A stretch of 64,000 nucleotides of DNA, from positions 1 to 64,000 of the forward strand of contig PXSZ01000010.1 of assembly GCA_003023105.1 (NCBI GenBank). The letters run 5' to 3'. Shown here piece after piece: positions 1-7,422 of the stretch; position 1 is the stretch's first letter, and the number at the start of each line of letters is the position of its first letter. The notes beneath the pieces are model-generated. The model did not search any database, was not told where the DNA came from, and was given only the letters and a program-made list of their open reading frames with translations. A program made the translations under genes and the position numbers. Source of the DNA: Bacteroidetes bacterium QH_10_64_37. GTDB taxonomy: Bacteria > Bacteroidota > Rhodothermia > Rhodothermales > Salinibacteraceae.

Positions 1-1
1 C

Positions 2-268
2 GTGCTCCCCGGAGCGAGCCACGACCAGGGCCTGGCCATGACCAGCTCGTACAGCAGCATGGTCGTGGCCGCCCAGGCCCTGGCTCACCTTGACCGGATG
101 GCTGCGTTCCGGGAGCAGGTCGACCGCACCGCACAGGCCGGCGAGTACGTGCTGCACACCTACCCGGATCGGATTCGCGAACGGGTGGGACGCGACATCT
201 CACGCACGTTTTTTCTCGGCAACAACGACCTCTTCGGCACGCATCGAGATGCCCCATCCTATTGTTGA
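2..268 (+). pseudogene. Truncated SIS-domain sugar isomerase (AgaS-like), 5' end outside window
   Basis: The reading frame enters from outside the window and ends at 268. It contains the SHDQGLAMTSS signature of the AgaS/tagatose-6-phosphate ketose isomerase group, followed by a helix and the strand RTFFLGNNDLFGT that opens the second SIS domain in this family. In intact relatives roughly another hundred residues follow; here the frame meets HRDAPSYC and a stop. The downstream aldolase-type gene starts inside this end, with a 20-base overlap. I infer a deletion that removed the second SIS domain and joined the two genes. An active N-terminal SIS domain alone is unlikely. The start lies left of the window, so total length is unknown. 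Confidence 0.6.
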
Positions 269-1517
269 GGCCCTGGAGACAGGCGGACAGCCCGCCGTGA
301 AGGGCTTGATCCGGCTCCTGATCGACCGCTTCGAGAACCAGACGTGTTTGCTGGCGGTCTGTCCCAACTCGAAAGCCGTCACGCAGGCGGCGCTCTTGGC
401 TGCGCGCGACGCCAACGCCCCGCTTCTTTTCACCTCCACCCTCAACCAGGTGGACCGGGATGGGGGGTACACGGGGTGGACCCACGCGGGCCTCGTCGCC
501 TTCATTGAGGAGGAGGCCGATCGTCTCGGGGCGGATACCCCGATTTTGCCCTGTCTCGATCATGGAGGCCCCTGGCTCAAAGACAAACACGCCACCGAGG
601 GGTACGCCTTCGAGGAGACGATGGCGGCCGTAAAGCGGTCGCTGGAGTCGTGCATCGAGGCCGGCTACGCGCTTCTCCACATCGACCCGACCGTGGACCG
701 GCGGGTGCCGGAGGGGGAGCCCATTCCCATCGACTGGGTCGTCGAGCGGACGCTTGAGCTCATCGAGCACGCCGAGACGCATCGCAAGGCGCGGGGCGCG
801 CCGCCGATAAGCTACGAGGTGGGCACCGAAGAGGTGCACGGCGGCCTGGCCAACATGGACGCCTTCGAGCGTTTTCTCGACGGGCTCGATGCGGGCCTCC
901 GGGAGCGGGGGCTTGAGGCGGCCTGGCCGTGTTTCGTCGTCGGGAAGGTGGGCACCGATCTCGACACCTCGTACTTCGAGCCCGACGTGGCCCGGCGGCT
1001 CACCGAGCGCACCAGGCCGTACGGCGCGCTTATCAAGGGCCACTACACCGACTACGTGGACAATCCGGAGGACTACCCGCTCAGCGGAATGGGCGGGGCC
1101 AATGTGGGACCCGAGTACACCGAGGAGGAATACGAGGCGCTTATGGATCTGGTCGATCTGGAGCGCAAGATTGGGGCCGACTCGGGGTTGCGGGAGGCCC
1201 TGCGCGAGGCGGTCGTCGACAGTGGGCGCTGGACGAAGTGGCTCCACGAAGAGGAGGAGGGCGCGGCCTTCGGCGACCTCGACGAGGAGCGACGGCAGTG
1301 GCTGGTGCGCACGGGAAGCCGGTACGTGTGGACGAAGCCGTCGGTGCAGGAGGCGCGTCGGCGCCTTTATGACAACCTGGAGGGGCATCGCGACGCGGAG
1401 GCTTTCGTGCTGTGGCGGATTAAGGCGTCGATCATGAAGTACTACCACGCCTTCAATCTGATCGACTTCAACACCAAACTCGAAAACGTGCTGTCTACAG
1501 AAGCCCCGACCGCATAG
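249..1517 (+). CDS. Class II D-tagatose-bisphosphate aldolase, non-catalytic subunit type (GatZ/KbaZ family)
   Basis: The 422-residue product matches the usual length of GatZ/KbaZ. Family landmarks are AVCPNSKAVTQAAL near residue 35, the stretch LNQVDRDGGYTGWT, PCLDHGGPWLKDKH, and LLHIDPTVD. In E. coli the GatZ/KbaZ subunit supports the catalytic GatY/KbaY aldolase, which splits tagatose-1,6-bisphosphate; no catalytic partner is visible here, though one could lie upstream. The start at 249 is chosen because the family N-terminus (MPHPIVEALETGG) begins there; the open frame upstream reads as antisense-like sequence. It sits between a cut SIS isomerase and a decayed symporter, so its pathway may be dying. 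Confidence 0.75.
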   Translation: MPHPIVEALETGGQPAVKGLIRLLIDRFENQTCLLAVCPNSKAVTQAALLAARDANAPLLFTSTLNQVDRDGGYTGWTHAGLVAFIEEEADRLGADTPILPCLDHGGPWLKDKHATEGYAFEETMAAVKRSLESCIEAGYALLHIDPTVDRRVPEGEPIPIDWVVERTLELIEHAETHRKARGAPPISYEVGTEEVHGGLANMDAFERFLDGLDAGLRERGLEAAWPCFVVGKVGTDLDTSYFEPDVARRLTERTRPYGALIKGHYTDYVDNPEDYPLSGMGGANVGPEYTEEEYEALMDLVDLERKIGADSGLREALREAVVDSGRWTKWLHEEEEGAAFGDLDEERRQWLVRTGSRYVWTKPSVQEARRRLYDNLEGHRDAEAFVLWRIKASIMKYYHAFNLIDFNTKLENVLSTEAPTA

Positions 1518-1521
1518 CCCC

Positions 1522-1760
1522 ATGGAGCTTGCGTTTGTCGATTGGGCCATCATGGCCGCCCTTCCTCGGCAAGCGGCAGATGCCGTAGTGGCTGCTGGGC
1601 ATCTCGATGGTGGCCACCACCTTCTCGACCGACCCCCCAAACCTGGTGGCCGACCACCACGGCCGCTGGGCTGGGCGTGTCGCTCTCTCCTCACCGGCCT
1701 CCGGGCGCGCGCCGACCAGTCGGTGGGACTCGGGAGGATCGGGGCGGGGGCGTGTTGAGA
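1522..1760 (+). pseudogene. Remnant of a sodium/solute symporter (SSS family)
   Basis: An ATG five bases after the aldolase stop opens with MELAFVDWAIMA, typical of the N-terminus of sodium:solute symporters. The frame then loses homology. About 50 bases later, in other frames and across an in-frame TAG, comes GKRQMP*WLLGISMVATTFSTD followed by NLVAD, which matches the second membrane-segment region of the same family (usually RxMPWWLLGxSMVATTFSTDTP). A weaker echo of the next segment (SLLTGL) follows. The pieces are in the right order but with deletions and frameshifts, so this is a decayed sugar symporter gene, probably once co-transcribed with the aldolase-type gene. The 3' boundary is approximate. 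Confidence 0.6.
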
Positions 1761-1887
1761 TTGGTCGAATCTTTCGCCGGTCTCGTGCTCACGTCTTGGA
1801 AGCGGTTCCAAAATCCCCTACACTAAACTGTTGACTCCCGAGTCCCGTCGGGACGAATGCATCTCTCGAACCGACCCGCCCGTCCGC

Positions 1888-2979
1888 ATGACCGCTCACA
1901 CGAACACGACCCGCACTCAGGACGAACCCGGATTCGCTGAGGCAGATCCCGGGACGTTCAAGACCCTCGAACAGTTCATTATTGAACGGCAGGATGCGTT
2001 TTCGCATTCGACCGGCGCATTCTCCCGCCTCCTGCGCGACATCAGCTTGGCCGCGAAAATTGTGAACCGCGACATGCGCCGCGCGGGCCTGATCGACGTC
2101 TACGGCAGCACCGGCCAAACGAACGTGCAGGGGGAGGTGCAGCAAAAGATGGACGCCCTCGCGCACCGCGAGTTCGTGCAGGCCCTGCGCCGGGGGGGCG
2201 AGTGTTGCCTCATCGGGTCGGAGGAGCACGCGGAGGCTATCCCGCTGAGCAGCGTTCCAGAGGAGGGGGACGGGAAGTACATCGTGCTGATGGACCCGCT
2301 CGACGGCTCGTCGAACATCGACGTGAACGTATCGGTGGGCACCATCTTCAGCATCTACCGGTTGCCGGAGGGCTACGACAAGGAAGAGCCGGACCCGGAG
2401 GCCGCCCTCCAACCCGGCACCGAGCAGGTGGCGGCCGGCTACGTCGTGTACGGCTCCTCGACGATGCTCGTCTACACCACCGGCAACGGCGTGAACGGCT
2501 TCACGCTGGACCCGTCGATTGGCGAATTCCTCCTGTCACACCCGGACCTTCAGACCCCGCCGCGCGGGCGCCTCTTCTCCATCAACGGCGGCTACTACTA
2601 CTCTTTCGAGGAGGGCCTGCGGAACTACCTCGACTGGCTCCAGCAGCCGGATCCGGAGACCAACCGGCCCGCCAAGACGCGCTACATCGGCTCCTTTGTC
2701 TCAGACTTTCACCGCAATCTGCTGAAGGGAGGCATCTACATGTATCCGGCCACGGAGGGCAGTCCCGACGGCAAGCTCCGTCTCATGTACGAGGCGAATC
2801 CGATGGGCTTTATCGCCGAGCAGGCCGGCGGGGCTGCCTCGGACGGGCACACCCGCATCCTGGAGAAGTCCCCCGAGAAGCTCCACCAGCGCACGCCGCT
2901 TTTCATTGGGAGCGAGGAGATGGTCCACCGCGCCGAGGCGTTTCTGCAGGGGGAGCCGGAGCGCGCGATGCCGGCGTGA
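1888..2979 (+). CDS. fbp: Fructose-1,6-bisphosphatase, class I
   Basis: Hydrolyses fructose-1,6-bisphosphate to fructose-6-phosphate in gluconeogenesis, in the cytoplasm. The 363-residue product has the metal-binding core LMDPLDGSSNIDVNVSVGT, the ENDxQ-like region replaced by a QTNVQGEVQQKMD stretch, and the substrate-binding KLRLMYEANPMGFI segment near the C-terminus. It is slightly longer than the usual 330-340 residues because of an N-terminal extension rich in Thr and Asp. An upstream in-frame TTG at 1831 exists, but ATG 1888 is preferred; neither has a Shine-Dalgarno sequence. It is alone in its transcription unit, next to the decayed symporter. pckA elsewhere in the window supplies the other committed gluconeogenic step. 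Confidence 0.93.
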   Translation: MTAHTNTTRTQDEPGFAEADPGTFKTLEQFIIERQDAFSHSTGAFSRLLRDISLAAKIVNRDMRRAGLIDVYGSTGQTNVQGEVQQKMDALAHREFVQALRRGGECCLIGSEEHAEAIPLSSVPEEGDGKYIVLMDPLDGSSNIDVNVSVGTIFSIYRLPEGYDKEEPDPEAALQPGTEQVAAGYVVYGSSTMLVYTTGNGVNGFTLDPSIGEFLLSHPDLQTPPRGRLFSINGGYYYSFEEGLRNYLDWLQQPDPETNRPAKTRYIGSFVSDFHRNLLKGGIYMYPATEGSPDGKLRLMYEANPMGFIAEQAGGAASDGHTRILEKSPEKLHQRTPLFIGSEEMVHRAEAFLQGEPERAMPA

Positions 2980-2989
2980 GGGAATGATG

Positions 2990-3088
2990 CGTGAAGGCGT
3001 GAACCGTGAGGCGTGAGAGCGTGAGGGAGACCGGAGTCAAGAGCTGCTATCCCTCACGAGTTGCGAATCACGTTTCGCGAATCACGGG
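2990..3088 (+). repeat. Intergenic degenerate short repeats between fbp and serS
   Basis: The gap between two convergent genes is filled with imperfect copies of GCGTGA (for example in gcgtgaaggcgtgaaccgtg and ggcgtgagagcgtgaggga), then two copies of gcgaatcacg and a gtcac run. Similar gagtca/gtcac runs occur near 43.58 kb. I see no gene and no clear terminator. Confidence 0.5.
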
Positions 3089-4366
3089 TCACTCGATCCG
3101 TGCAAAGCCCGTGTAGGAATGGAGGATCTCCGGGAGCTCGATTGAGCCGTCGGGCTGCTGGTTGTTTTCGAGCAGGGCCGCCACGATGCGAGGAAAGGCG
3201 AGGCCGCTTCCGTTGAGGGTGTGGACGAGTTCGGGTTTGGCCTCCGGCTCCGGCCGGTAGCGAATTTGCATGCGGCGGGCCTGGAAGGCCTCGAAGTTGG
3301 AGACGGACGACACCTCCAGCCAGCGCTCCTGCGCCGCGCTCCACACCTCCAGGTCGTACACCTTGGCCTGCGTGAAGCCCATGTCCCCCGTGCACATGAG
3401 GAGGCGGCGGTAGGGCAGATCGAGGGCGTCGAGCGCACTCTCCGCGTCGGCGAGCAGCTCATCGAGGGCGCGATAGCTCTCGTCGGGGGAGACGATCCGA
3501 ACGAGCTCCACCTTGTCGAACTGGTGCAGGCGGTTCAGGCCCCGCACGTCCGAGCCGTAGCTTCCCGCCTCGCGCCGCCAGCAGGGCGAGTAGGTGCAGT
3601 ACTGGAGGGGCAGGTCGTCGGCCGAAAGAATCTCGTCGCGGTGGAAATTGGTGACGGGCACCTCGGCCGTGGGGATGGGGTAGAAGTCGTCCCGAGGGAT
3701 GTCGTACATCAGGTCGTCCTTGTCCGGCAGCTGGCCGGTGCCCTTCGCGCTCTCCGGGTTGACGAAGAGGGGCGCCTGCATCTCGGTGTAGCCCCGCTCG
3801 CGGGCGCGGTCGAGGAAGAAGTTGAGGAGCGCCCGCTGCAGCCGCGCCCCGCGACCCAGGTAGAACGGAAAGCCGCTCCCCGTCACCTTCGCGCCCCGCT
3901 CCAGGTCCACAAGGTCGTGCCGGTCGGCCAATTCCCAGTGCGGCGCCGGGTCGAAGTCGAAGGATGGCTTCTCGCCAAACGTCTCTTCTACCTCGTTGTC
4001 GTCCTCGTCCTTCCCCACGGGCACACTCGGGTGTGGAATGTTCGGGAGCTCCAGGACAAGCGCCTCCTGCTGCGCCTCGGCCTCCTGCACCTCGTCCTTC
4101 AGACGTTTGATTTCCTCCTTCATCCGGCTCGTCTTCTCGATCATCGCTTCCGCTTCCTCGTCTTTCCCTTCGCGCTTCAGCGCCCCAATCTGCTCGGAGA
4201 GATCATTCTGCCGGGATTGGGTCTCCTGCAGTTCCGTGATGGTGGCCCGGCGCGTCTCGTCGACCTCCAGGAGCCGGTCCACGAGGTCGGGCGGGCCGGT
4301 GCCTTTGGCTCGGAGCGCCTCTTTGACGCGGCGGGGATCGGTGCGAACAGTGTCAAGATCGAGCAT
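3089..4366 (-). CDS. serS: Seryl-tRNA synthetase
   Basis: Charges tRNA-Ser with serine. The 425-residue length is standard. Residues 1-110 form the N-terminal coiled-coil tRNA arm (QNDLSEQIGALKREGKDEEAE). Class II motif 1 (GYTEMQAPLFVNPES), motif 2 (SPCWRREAGSYGSDVRGL, catalytic Arg) and motif 3 (NGSGLAFPRIVAALLEN) are all present. The frame is open upstream to 4555, but MLDLDTVRTDPRRV at 4366 is the family N-terminus, so that start is used. It is the last gene of the leftward group, about 200 bases after the RmlD-like gene, and may have its own promoter in that gap. Confidence 0.95.
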   Translation of the reverse strand: MLDLDTVRTDPRRVKEALRAKGTGPPDLVDRLLEVDETRRATITELQETQSRQNDLSEQIGALKREGKDEEAEAMIEKTSRMKEEIKRLKDEVQEAEAQQEALVLELPNIPHPSVPVGKDEDDNEVEETFGEKPSFDFDPAPHWELADRHDLVDLERGAKVTGSGFPFYLGRGARLQRALLNFFLDRARERGYTEMQAPLFVNPESAKGTGQLPDKDDLMYDIPRDDFYPIPTAEVPVTNFHRDEILSADDLPLQYCTYSPCWRREAGSYGSDVRGLNRLHQFDKVELVRIVSPDESYRALDELLADAESALDALDLPYRRLLMCTGDMGFTQAKVYDLEVWSAAQERWLEVSSVSNFEAFQARRMQIRYRPEPEAKPELVHTLNGSGLAFPRIVAALLENNQQPDGSIELPEILHSYTGFARIE

Positions 4367-4571
4367 GGGGGGCGTGGGAGAGTGGGGGAATGGGAGAAAG
4401 AGGGAGGAGATAGGCGTACGCTCGCAATTCACAACCCTCAACCCCCAACCAACAAACGCTCTCATGGAAAAAGACGTGCGAAGACTTCCGAAGTCTTTTC
4501 GCCGTTCCGTACAGGAAGCTGCTTGAGAGCGACACTTGTTTACGAACGTACTCACGCATCAGTTGAAGGTG

Positions 4572-5480
4572 CTAAAGGAGGTGATCCTTCAGGTCACGGA
4601 GGCCCGTTTCCAGGGGCCGCGGATCGTAGTCGAGCTCCGTCTCGGCCTTGTCAATGACAAAGCCGGTGCGCGGCGGTCGCTCCACGTCCTCCTCGAAGAA
4701 GTCGCTCGATACGGGCTCGATGAGCGAGTCGTCAAAGCCAAACACCTCCGCCACCGTGCAGGCCAGTTCGTAGATGGACACGAGATCGGGCCCGGAGACG
4801 TGGTAAATGCCCGTTTCCTCATGGTGCAGGAGGCGTTCGATTCCGGTCGCCAGGTCGTCCACGTGTGTAGGCGTGCGATGCTGGTCGTCGACGATGTGGA
4901 GGGGCTCCCCCTTCGACAGCCGGTCGATGATCCAGAGCACCACGTTCGAGCGGCTCAGATTCTGCGCCGTGCCGTAGAGCAGCACGGTGCGCACGATGGC
5001 CCAGTTTGCGCGGCCGGCCTCCCGGACGGCGTTCTCGCCCGCGAGCTTGGTGCGCCCGTAGTAGTTGACAGGATCGGGGCGAGCCTCCTCGTCGTAGGGT
5101 CCACGCTTGCCGTTGAACACGAAGTCGGAGGACACCTGCACGAGGCGGGCGCCGGTCTCTCGGCACTGCTTGGCGAGGGTTTTGACGGCACGAGCGTTCA
5201 CGGCCCAAGCCTCGCTTCGGTGCTCGTCGCACACCGCCACGTCGGACATCGCGGCGCAGTTGACCACCACGTTGGGCGTAAAGTCCTCAAAAATATGGGC
5301 CACGTCGTCGGGCTGGGTCACGTCGAGCGGGGTGTAGCCGCACGACCCGCCCTCGAACCGGGGTACGTCGTCCCGGGCCGTTGCCAGCACGTCGTACTCG
5401 CGGATCTGACTCATGCGCCGGACGAGTGCCTGCCCAAGCAGGCCGTTGGCACCGGTAATGAGGACGCGATTGAACAACAT
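4572..5480 (-). CDS. NAD(P)-dependent sugar-nucleotide reductase of the RmlD type (extended SDR)
   Basis: The 302-residue protein begins with the Rossmann motif TGANGLLGQALVRR and has VVNCAAMSDV, the SDFVFNGKRGPYDE strand, the catalytic YYGRTKLAGE (Tyr-x3-Lys) and the HTPTHVDDLATGI segment typical of dTDP-4-dehydrorhamnose reductase. This suggests reduction of a dTDP-4-keto sugar for rhamnose in surface polysaccharide. No rmlA, rmlB or rmlC genes are adjacent, so the substrate is uncertain; members of this family also act on other sugar nucleotides or modify methionine adenosyltransferase in animals. It follows the small outer-membrane protein by about 40 bases. Confidence 0.75.
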   Translation of the reverse strand: MLFNRVLITGANGLLGQALVRRMSQIREYDVLATARDDVPRFEGGSCGYTPLDVTQPDDVAHIFEDFTPNVVVNCAAMSDVAVCDEHRSEAWAVNARAVKTLAKQCRETGARLVQVSSDFVFNGKRGPYDEEARPDPVNYYGRTKLAGENAVREAGRANWAIVRTVLLYGTAQNLSRSNVVLWIIDRLSKGEPLHIVDDQHRTPTHVDDLATGIERLLHHEETGIYHVSGPDLVSIYELACTVAEVFGFDDSLIEPVSSDFFEEDVERPPRTGFVIDKAETELDYDPRPLETGLRDLKDHLL

Positions 5481-5522
5481 TGCAGTGGATCGTAGATCGA
5501 GGGCGAGTTGCCCAGGAAGAAA

Positions 5523-6005
5523 TCACAAATAGTAGCGCAGGCCGACGTTGCCGTCGAGCCTCACGTGGGTACTGGGTAAGAACCGGAGAGCGGGCGTCAC
5601 ATGCAAGAAAACTTCGAACTGTTCGGCATAAAAATTCAGTCCAGCCTCGGTACTCAGGCCGAGGCGAAGGCGGGGCGACCGCGACGGGCGCTCGGCGCCC
5701 ACCAGCACGCCGGGGCCGGCGTAGAAGTGGAGGGGAGAGTTGGGGACGGCGCGTTCCCAGAGCCGATGGAAGTATCCGGCGATAAAGTCGTTGCCGTCGG
5801 TGCTGAGTACCCCGTCGTAGGCAATCGAATCGGGCCGGTACCACTTGATGGCGAAGCCGCCCGGATGTCCAATCTGAAAGCCCATTCCCACGGAGCCGGG
5901 CTGTCGCTGTGCGGCGGCCGGGGTGGGAAGGAGGAGTCCCGCAGAGAGGAGGAGCGCGACGAGAACCGGAGACGAGAGGACATTCCACACTCGTTCCCGC
6001 GACAT
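5523..6005 (-). CDS. Small exported beta-barrel-like protein
   Basis: A 160-residue protein with a clear signal peptide (hydrophobic VLVALLLSAGLLL, cleavage after TPAAA-Q). The mature part has alternating hydrophobic/polar strands with Gly and aromatic residues (GMGFQIGHPGGFAIKWYRP, LHFYAGPGVLVGAE, LGLSTEAGLNFY, FLHVTPALRFLPS) and ends LRYYL, the pattern of a small outer-membrane barrel. Function unknown. The start at 6005 is chosen because the signal peptide begins just after it; an upstream in-frame ATG at 6065 gives an unneeded 20-residue lead. It lies between the amidotransferase-like gene and the RmlD-like gene on the same strand. Confidence 0.65.
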   Translation of the reverse strand: MSRERVWNVLSSPVLVALLLSAGLLLPTPAAAQRQPGSVGMGFQIGHPGGFAIKWYRPDSIAYDGVLSTDGNDFIAGYFHRLWERAVPNSPLHFYAGPGVLVGAERPSRSPRLRLGLSTEAGLNFYAEQFEVFLHVTPALRFLPSTHVRLDGNVGLRYYL

Positions 6006-6092
6006 CGGACCATCCCCTTCACTCCGCGGCATCCGTCGAGTCGTGAGACGCGAGAAATGGGACAAAAGACCGGGGGACGGGCGAAGCGGCCG

Positions 6093-7373
6093 TCAGGTCT
6101 TCTGCTTTTTCTTCTTGGCGGCGGGGAAGAGGATGTTGTTCAGGATGAGGCGGTACCCGGACGAGTTGGGGTGCAGGGACAGGTCGGTGGGTGGGTCCCC
6201 CACGAAGTGCTGGTAGTCCTCTGGGTCGTGCCCGGCGTAGAACGTGAAGGTGCCCTGGCCGAGGGTGCCGTGAATGTACCGCACCTGCGGGCGGTCCGGC
6301 GCCTCGGCGAGAACGACGACATCTTCCTTGAGCATGTCCTCGCTGTACGCTGTGGTTTGTCCGATAAAGCCTTTCACCGTGGCCACGTGGTTTTGCGTAA
6401 GCATCGTGGGCACCGGGTCCCACTTCGCGCTAAACTCGAACAGTGTGAAGTAGTCGAGGGAAGGGTCCCGCAGCTTCGCCGGGGGCGGGCCCACGTCGAT
6501 GGTGGAGTGCTTGTACTCGGTGGCGTTCAGGTTGGGGGTGAAGTTGCGGAAGGCGAGGGTATTGCTAAAGTCAAGTTGTTTGAGCGCGTTCGGGTCCACC
6601 GGGTCCCCGTCGTACGCCTTCGGTACCACGTCGGTCTCGTGGGCGGCCAGGGCAATGTCGAGCGTTTCGGTGCCGGAGCACATCGAGAAGAGGAAGCCCC
6701 CGTTCGAGACGTACTGTTTGATGCGCTCGGCCACGGCCAGCTTCAGCTGACTCACTTTGCGGAAGCCGAATTGGCGGGCGGCTTCCTCCGCCTTCTTCTG
6801 CTTCTGAATGTACCACGGCTCGTTGCGGTAGCGGATGAACTTGCCAAACTGGCCGGTAAAGTCCTCGTGGTGGAGGTGGAGCCAGTCGTAGGAGGGGAGC
6901 TTCCCGTTGAGCACCTCTTCGTCGTAAATAACGTCGTGGGGCACTTCCGCGTACTTCAGCGCCAGGCGCACGGCATCGTCCCACGGCACCGCTCCGTCGG
7001 GGGCGTACACAGCGATCTTCGGGGCCTTTTCGAGCGGCACGACGGACATGTTGCTGCCGTCCGACTCGACCTTTGAGATGATCGTCGCCGCCTGGCCTCC
7101 GCCCACGCGGGTGAAGGAGACACCTCGCACCTGCAACTCGCGCCGGAGGGCCTCGGTGGCGTCGGTGAGGAACGACCCGCCTCGGTAATTCAAGAGCCAG
7201 TCGACGGTTTGGCCCTCCTGAAGCGCCGCGTACACCGCGCCGTACGCCTTAAGGTGATCATTTTGCTTCTTGTCCATCGGGATCAAAAGATCCTGCGCGG
7301 AAGCGGACGGAAGCGCGACGGCGACGAAAAAGAGGAGGGCAAGAGCAGTGCGGAGTCCATTCCGAAGGCGCAT
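6093..7373 (-). CDS. Secreted protein of the family often mislabelled asparagine synthetase B
   Basis: A 426-residue protein with a signal peptide (LALLFFVAVALPSASA-Q). The mature start LLIPMDKKQNDHLKAYG, then WLLNYRGGSF, KLPSYDWLHLHHEDFTGQ and GGFLFSMCSGTETLDIAL, are landmarks of a Bacteroidota family commonly named asparagine synthetase B in databases, although no AsnB amidotransferase or synthetase domain is present. Cys232 lies in a turn after a hydrophobic strand, like the nucleophile elbow of class I glutamine amidotransferase folds; that reading is inference. The C-terminus is a basic KKKKQK tail. It follows the TPR gene by about 50 bases, a pairing I recall from other Bacteroidota. 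Substrate unknown. Confidence 0.7.
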   Translation of the reverse strand: MRLRNGLRTALALLFFVAVALPSASAQDLLIPMDKKQNDHLKAYGAVYAALQEGQTVDWLLNYRGGSFLTDATEALRRELQVRGVSFTRVGGGQAATIISKVESDGSNMSVVPLEKAPKIAVYAPDGAVPWDDAVRLALKYAEVPHDVIYDEEVLNGKLPSYDWLHLHHEDFTGQFGKFIRYRNEPWYIQKQKKAEEAARQFGFRKVSQLKLAVAERIKQYVSNGGFLFSMCSGTETLDIALAAHETDVVPKAYDGDPVDPNALKQLDFSNTLAFRNFTPNLNATEYKHSTIDVGPPPAKLRDPSLDYFTLFEFSAKWDPVPTMLTQNHVATVKGFIGQTTAYSEDMLKEDVVVLAEAPDRPQVRYIHGTLGQGTFTFYAGHDPEDYQHFVGDPPTDLSLHPNSSGYRLILNNILFPAAKKKKQKT

Positions 7374-7422
7374 CGTAGAACACCGTTCTAAATGCTGAAG
7401 ATCGGGCGAGGGAGCGGGATCG

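Noticed and set aside
1522..1758. 78-codon intact small gene
   Set aside because: Only the first 12 residues are SSS-like; the rest is out-of-frame translation of the same decayed gene.
3221..4657. 478-codon plus-strand ORF over serS
   Set aside because: Antisense shadow; serS motifs 1-3 are all on the minus strand.
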